Positions 61,204 to 64,000 of a stretch of DNA of 64,000 bases are shown piece by piece. Made by a program: the position numbers and the translations under genes. Origin of the DNA: Nocardia sp. BMG111209 (GTDB lineage: Bacteria > Actinomycetota > Actinomycetes > Mycobacteriales > Mycobacteriaceae). The notes beneath the pieces were generated by a model. It did not search any database. It was not told the DNA's origin and saw only the letters and a list, made by a program, of their open reading frames with translations. Numbering within the stretch: position 1 is the first letter of the stretch; each line of letters starts with the position of its first letter. The DNA lies in assembly GCF_000381925.1 (NCBI RefSeq), contig NZ_KB907307.1, positions 3,348,001 to 3,412,000 on the forward strand, in the 5' to 3' direction.

Positions 61204-62037
61204 ATGAGGATCACTCGCGCGCTGCGCTTCGGTATCGGCGGCCTCGCTCTCGCCCTGGCCGTGGCCGGCTGCGGTGGCGGCAGTTCCAAGTCCGCCGGTG
61301 ACAAGGCCGCGGACGGCAAGATCACCATCGGCATCAAGTTCGATCAGCCCGGTATCGGCCTGCGCAACAAGGACGGTTCGTTCTCCGGTTTCGACGTCGA
61401 CGTCGCCAAGTACGTCGCCGACAAGCTGGGTGTGAAGCCGGACGGCATCACGTTCAAGGAGTCGCCGTCCGCCCAGCGCGAGACGCTGCTGCAGAACGGC
61501 CAGGTGGATCTGGTCATCGCGAGCTACTCGATCACCGATTCCCGCAAGGAGAAGGTCGATTTCGCGGGCCCGTACTACATCGCCGGCCAGGGCCTGCTGG
61601 TCCGCAAGGACAACACCGACATCACCGGCCCGGAGTCGCTCAAGGGCGGTAAGAAGCTCTGCTCGGTGAAGGGCTCGACCCCGGCGCAGAACATCCAGAA
61701 GAACTACGCCCAGGATGTGGCGCTGCAGGAGTACGACACCTACTCGCTGTGCGTGGAGGCGCTGAAGTCCGGCGCGGTCGACGCGGTCACCACCGACGAC
61801 ATCATCCTCGCCGGCTACGCCGCGCAGTCCACCGGTGCGCTGAAGGTGGTCGGCAAGCCGTTCACCACCGAGAAGTACGGCATCGGTCTCAAGAAGGGCG
61901 ACAAGGCCACTCGCGACAAGGTCAACGACGCGATCGAGGCCATGGTCAAGGACGGCACCTGGAAGAAGGATCTGGATCAGGAGTTCGGTAGCACCGGCTT
62001 CCAGACCGCACCGGCCCCGGCGGTCGACCGCTACTGA
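61204..62037 (+). CDS. gluB: Glutamate-binding lipoprotein, GluB
   Basis: 277 residues. Signal peptide with lipobox VAGC (Cys about 23), then a periplasmic-binding-protein type domain (SBP_bac_3): DGKITIGIKFDQPGIG, FSGFDVDVAKYVADKLG, ITDSRKEKVDFAGPYY, AQNIQKNYAQ, LDQEFGSTGFQ. AGAAAAGGAAC 8 bases upstream. Captures glutamate (or related amino acids) at the cell surface and delivers it to GluCD. 67 bases after gluA. Confidence 0.94.
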   Translation: MRITRALRFGIGGLALALAVAGCGGGSSKSAGDKAADGKITIGIKFDQPGIGLRNKDGSFSGFDVDVAKYVADKLGVKPDGITFKESPSAQRETLLQNGQVDLVIASYSITDSRKEKVDFAGPYYIAGQGLLVRKDNTDITGPESLKGGKKLCSVKGSTPAQNIQKNYAQDVALQEYDTYSLCVEALKSGAVDAVTTDDIILAGYAAQSTGALKVVGKPFTTEKYGIGLKKGDKATRDKVNDAIEAMVKDGTWKKDLDQEFGSTGFQTAPAPAVDRY

Positions 62038-62105
62038 TTTCGGCCCGGGAGGGGCAGCGGCGCTGCCCCTCCCGTTCCCATGACGATCGGAGGGGCACGG
62101 CCGCC

Positions 62106-62789
62106 GTGTTCGACTTGATCTCCAGATATGGCTCCCAGTTGCTGCACGCCTTCTGGACCACCATCGAGCTGAGCGTGTTGTCGGCGATCGGAGCCCTGAT
62201 CCTCGGCACCGTCGTCGCCGCGATGCGGGTGTCACCGGTGCCGGTGGCGCGCTGGCTCGGCACGGCGTACGTGACGATCTTCCGCAATACGCCGCTGACC
62301 CTGATCCTGGTCTTCTGCTCGCTGGGTCTCTACACCACCCTGCACATCAAGCTCGCCGGTGGTGGCGGCCAGAAGTTCCTGGACACCAACAACTTCCGGT
62401 TCGCGGTGCTCGGATTGAGTATCTACACCGGCGCTTTCGTCTGCGAATCGCTGCGCGCGGGCATCAACACGGTGCCGCTCGGGCAGTCCGAGGCGGGCCG
62501 GTCGCTGGGCCTGACCTTCGGTCAGAATCTGCGATATGTGGTGCTGCCGCAGGCCTTCCGGTCGGTCATCGCGCCGCTGGGCAGCGTGCTGATCGCCCTG
62601 ACCAAGAATTCCACCATCGCCTCCGCGATCGGCGTGGCCGAGGCCGCCAACCTGATGGCGACGATGAACGAATCCGAGGCGCAGTTGCTGGTGATCGGCG
62701 CGATCTTCGCCTTCGGATTCGTGGTGCTGACCCTCCCGCAGGGTCTGTTGTTCGGCTGGCTCGCGAAGCGATACGAGGTGAAGCGATGA
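62106..62789 (+). CDS. gluC: Glutamate ABC transporter permease, GluC
   Basis: 227 residues from GTG 62106, CGGAGGGG about 11 bases upstream. Five transmembrane helices and the EAA loop (QSEAGRSLGLTFGQNLRYVVLPQAF) that contacts the ATPase. Amino-acid HisM/GluC type permease. Its stop overlaps gluD's start (ATGA). Confidence 0.93.
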   Translation: MFDLISRYGSQLLHAFWTTIELSVLSAIGALILGTVVAAMRVSPVPVARWLGTAYVTIFRNTPLTLILVFCSLGLYTTLHIKLAGGGGQKFLDTNNFRFAVLGLSIYTGAFVCESLRAGINTVPLGQSEAGRSLGLTFGQNLRYVVLPQAFRSVIAPLGSVLIALTKNSTIASAIGVAEAANLMATMNESEAQLLVIGAIFAFGFVVLTLPQGLLFGWLAKRYEVKR

Positions 62790-63682
62790 GTTCCGACGCC
62801 TCCGTCCTGTTCGACGCGCCCGGACCCCGGATGCGACTGCGGCACAACATCTATTCGGTGATCGTGGCCGTGGTGCTGATCGCGATCGCCTGGGTGGTGG
62901 TGCGCGCCTTCCAGCACAACGGCCAGCTGACCACGGCGAAGTGGAAGCCGTTCCTGGAGGGCGAGGTCTGGCAGACCTATCTGCTGCCGGGCCTGCGCGG
63001 CACCATCACCGCGGCGGTGCTGTCGATCGTGTTCGCGTTGATCATCGGCACGATCTTCGGCCTGGCCCGGTTGTCGGACCATCTCGCCGTGCGGATCGTG
63101 GCGGGAGTCGTCGTCGAGGTCGCCCGTGCCATCCCGGTGCTGATCCTGATGATCTTCCTGTACAACTACTTCGCGCAGAACAATCTGATCGTCCCCGATC
63201 AGCTGGCGCTGTCCGCGGTGGTGATCGCGCTCACGATCTACAACGGCTCGGTCATGGCCGAGATCGTCCGTTCGGGTATCCGGTCACTGCCCAAGGGGCA
63301 GACCGAGGCGGCGGTCGCGCTCGGCATGCGCAAGGGTCAGTTGATGCGATTGATCCTGCTGCCGCAGGCGATCACGGCGATGCTGCCGGCGATCGTGTCG
63401 CAGATGGTGGTGGCGCTCAAGGACACCGCGCTCGGCTACCAGATCACCTTCCAGGAGGTCGTCCGGCAAGGGCAGCAACTCGGTGCGGCACAACAGAACA
63501 CGGTGCCGTCGCTGATCGTGGTCGCGGTGGTGATGATCATCCTGAACTGGGCGTTGTCGAAGCTGGCGACGGTGCTGGAACGGCGGCTGCGCTCGCGGCG
63601 GCGCGGCTCGACGGTGATCCCGGCGGCCACGGCCGTCACCGGCGCCGCGCCCGGGATGGATCTCACGCGGTCCACGACGTAA
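62786..63682 (+). CDS. gluD: Glutamate ABC transporter permease, GluD
   Basis: 298 residues. N-terminal cytoplasmic piece, then five or six helices with the EAA loop GQTEAAVALGMRKGQLMRLILLPQAI. Pairs with GluC to form the membrane channel. Start ATG 62786 within the gluC stop. C-terminal ~30 residues are cytoplasmic. Ends just before a classical terminator. Confidence 0.93.
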   Translation: MSSDASVLFDAPGPRMRLRHNIYSVIVAVVLIAIAWVVVRAFQHNGQLTTAKWKPFLEGEVWQTYLLPGLRGTITAAVLSIVFALIIGTIFGLARLSDHLAVRIVAGVVVEVARAIPVLILMIFLYNYFAQNNLIVPDQLALSAVVIALTIYNGSVMAEIVRSGIRSLPKGQTEAAVALGMRKGQLMRLILLPQAITAMLPAIVSQMVVALKDTALGYQITFQEVVRQGQQLGAAQQNTVPSLIVVAVVMIILNWALSKLATVLERRLRSRRRGSTVIPAATAVTGAAPGMDLTRSTT

Positions 63683-63697
63683 CCGGATATCCGCTTG

Positions 63698-63738
63698 AAG
63701 ACCCCGCTTCGATCCGCGTGATCGGGGCGGGGTCTTTT
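63698..63738 (+). terminator. Intrinsic terminator with U-tract after gluD
   Basis: AAGACCCCGC (63698-63707) pairs with GCGGGGTCTT (63727-63736), 10 perfect pairs; inner CGATC/GATCG pairing extends the stem. It runs straight into TTTT. Located 15 bases after the gluD stop. The only class I-like terminator in the window. Confidence 0.85.
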
Positions 63739-63926
63739 GTGTTCGCTTGCGGCGGTGTGGATTCCGAGTCCGGGTGGGGGGCGGTCCCGGTCCGGCGGCA
63801 GGCAGTCCGGCCTGGCAGCAGGCGGTTCGGATGATGCGTCCGGAGCCGTCCGGACGCCGCGCGGTCGCGGCGGATTTGTAGAGGTCAGGGCCCGGTAGTG
63901 GCTCACCGACCGCCCGCAACTAACCG
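63739..63926. other. Gene-free tail before the right-edge promoter
   Basis: About 190 bases of high GC DNA with G-rich runs; no gene seen. It leads to the operator and promoter at 63927-63973. Confidence 0.5.
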
Positions 63927-63941
63927 TTGAAATCGTTTCAA
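63927..63941. promoter_or_regulatory. LacI-type operator
   Basis: TTGAAA-TCG-TTTCAA: perfect 6-bp arms around a central C, typical of LacI-family sites (GAAA/TTTC with a central CG). It ends 3 bases before the -35 at 63945. Confidence 0.55.
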
Positions 63942-63944
63942 AGG

Positions 63945-63973
63945 TTGACGGCGGGTCGGCTGCGGGCTACGTT
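63945..63973 (+). promoter_or_regulatory. Promoter reading out of the right edge
   Basis: TTGACG (63945-63950), 17 bases, TACGTT (63968-63973). Predicted start about 63980. The target gene is beyond the window. With the LacI-type site next to it, this is probably a repressed carbohydrate-type operon. Confidence 0.5.
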
Positions 63974-64000
63974 CGGGATGCACACCTCCCCGGCCCGGCG

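Overview
The window is about 64 kb of very GC-rich DNA from a mycolic-acid actinobacterium, most likely Nocardia or a close relative (Rhodococcus, Gordonia). Pointers are an lsr2 gene, a secreted antigen-85-like mycolyltransferase, a mycothiol-dependent (TIGR03083) enzyme, a mycofactocin-type SDR, and the block hflX-dapF-SpoU methyltransferase-miaA-(Rv2728c-like)-(DUF349)-(Rv2732c-like)-miaB, which follows the mycobacterial order and leads into gluABCD. I see no tRNA, rRNA, CRISPR array, insertion sequence or prophage. The text looks like ordinary chromosome with a mosaic of accessory metabolic operons.

Layout. 0-5 kb: a left-truncated Nramp-family transporter, lsr2, a 0.7-kb gene-free stretch with two perfect inverted repeats, a PAS-GGDEF diguanylate cyclase, a PF04672 methyltransferase, and a probable 23-residue peptide gene on the minus strand. 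5-10 kb: mycolyltransferase-like esterase, an SRPBCC/acyl-CoA synthetase fusion, a PucR-type regulator. 10.2-13.2 kb: a regulatory module of XRE-DUF5753 regulator, second PF04672 methyltransferase and a two-repeat DUF397 protein, divergent from two small overlapping genes across a palindrome-rich region. 13.3-21 kb: GNAT, alpha/beta hydrolase, M20 peptidase, DUF1003, a GntR-amidase-AtzG-like operon, VOC and AraC genes. 21-26 kb: a secreted peptide with a CRP-like site, then a pirin-VOC-AhpD-like-GNAT operon and an SDR. 25.6-34.6 kb: P450 with TetR, a membrane protein with a PLD-like domain, a lysine 2,3-aminomutase relative, an MFS pump with its ArsR regulator, an ECF sigma factor with SnoaL tail, and a mycothiol-dependent enzyme.

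34.6-42 kb is the most interesting metabolic stretch: SDR-TetR, mycofactocin-type SDR, carboxymuconolactone-decarboxylase-like and VOC proteins, a TetR gene with a leaderless-type promoter, then SnoaL-like, acyl-CoA dehydrogenase and an aminoglycoside-phosphotransferase-like kinase fused to a DUF6285-like tail. The last two resemble a 4-hydroxyacyl-CoA kinase/dehydrogenase pair (LvaA/LvaB/LvaC of levulinate catabolism, or mammalian ACAD10/11). A degenerate tandem copy of the kinase gene's 3' end follows it.

42-50 kb: PF13350 phosphatase, MetE-like barrel, ADP-ribosylglycohydrolase, a probable decayed gene read in three frames, small proteins, a TAP-family peptidase, a DUF4333 lipoprotein and a long-chain-type acyl-CoA dehydrogenase. 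50.6-60.2 kb is the conserved housekeeping block for tRNA modification (miaA, miaB), lysine/peptidoglycan precursor synthesis (dapF) and ribosome rescue (hflX). 60.3-63.7 kb is gluABCD (glutamate-type ABC uptake), closed by the only clear U-tract terminator. The right edge holds a promoter with a LacI-type operator reading out of the window.

Convergent genes are repeatedly separated by long perfect GC hairpins without U-tracts, and several divergent regulator/target pairs carry good palindromic operators. These are reported individually.
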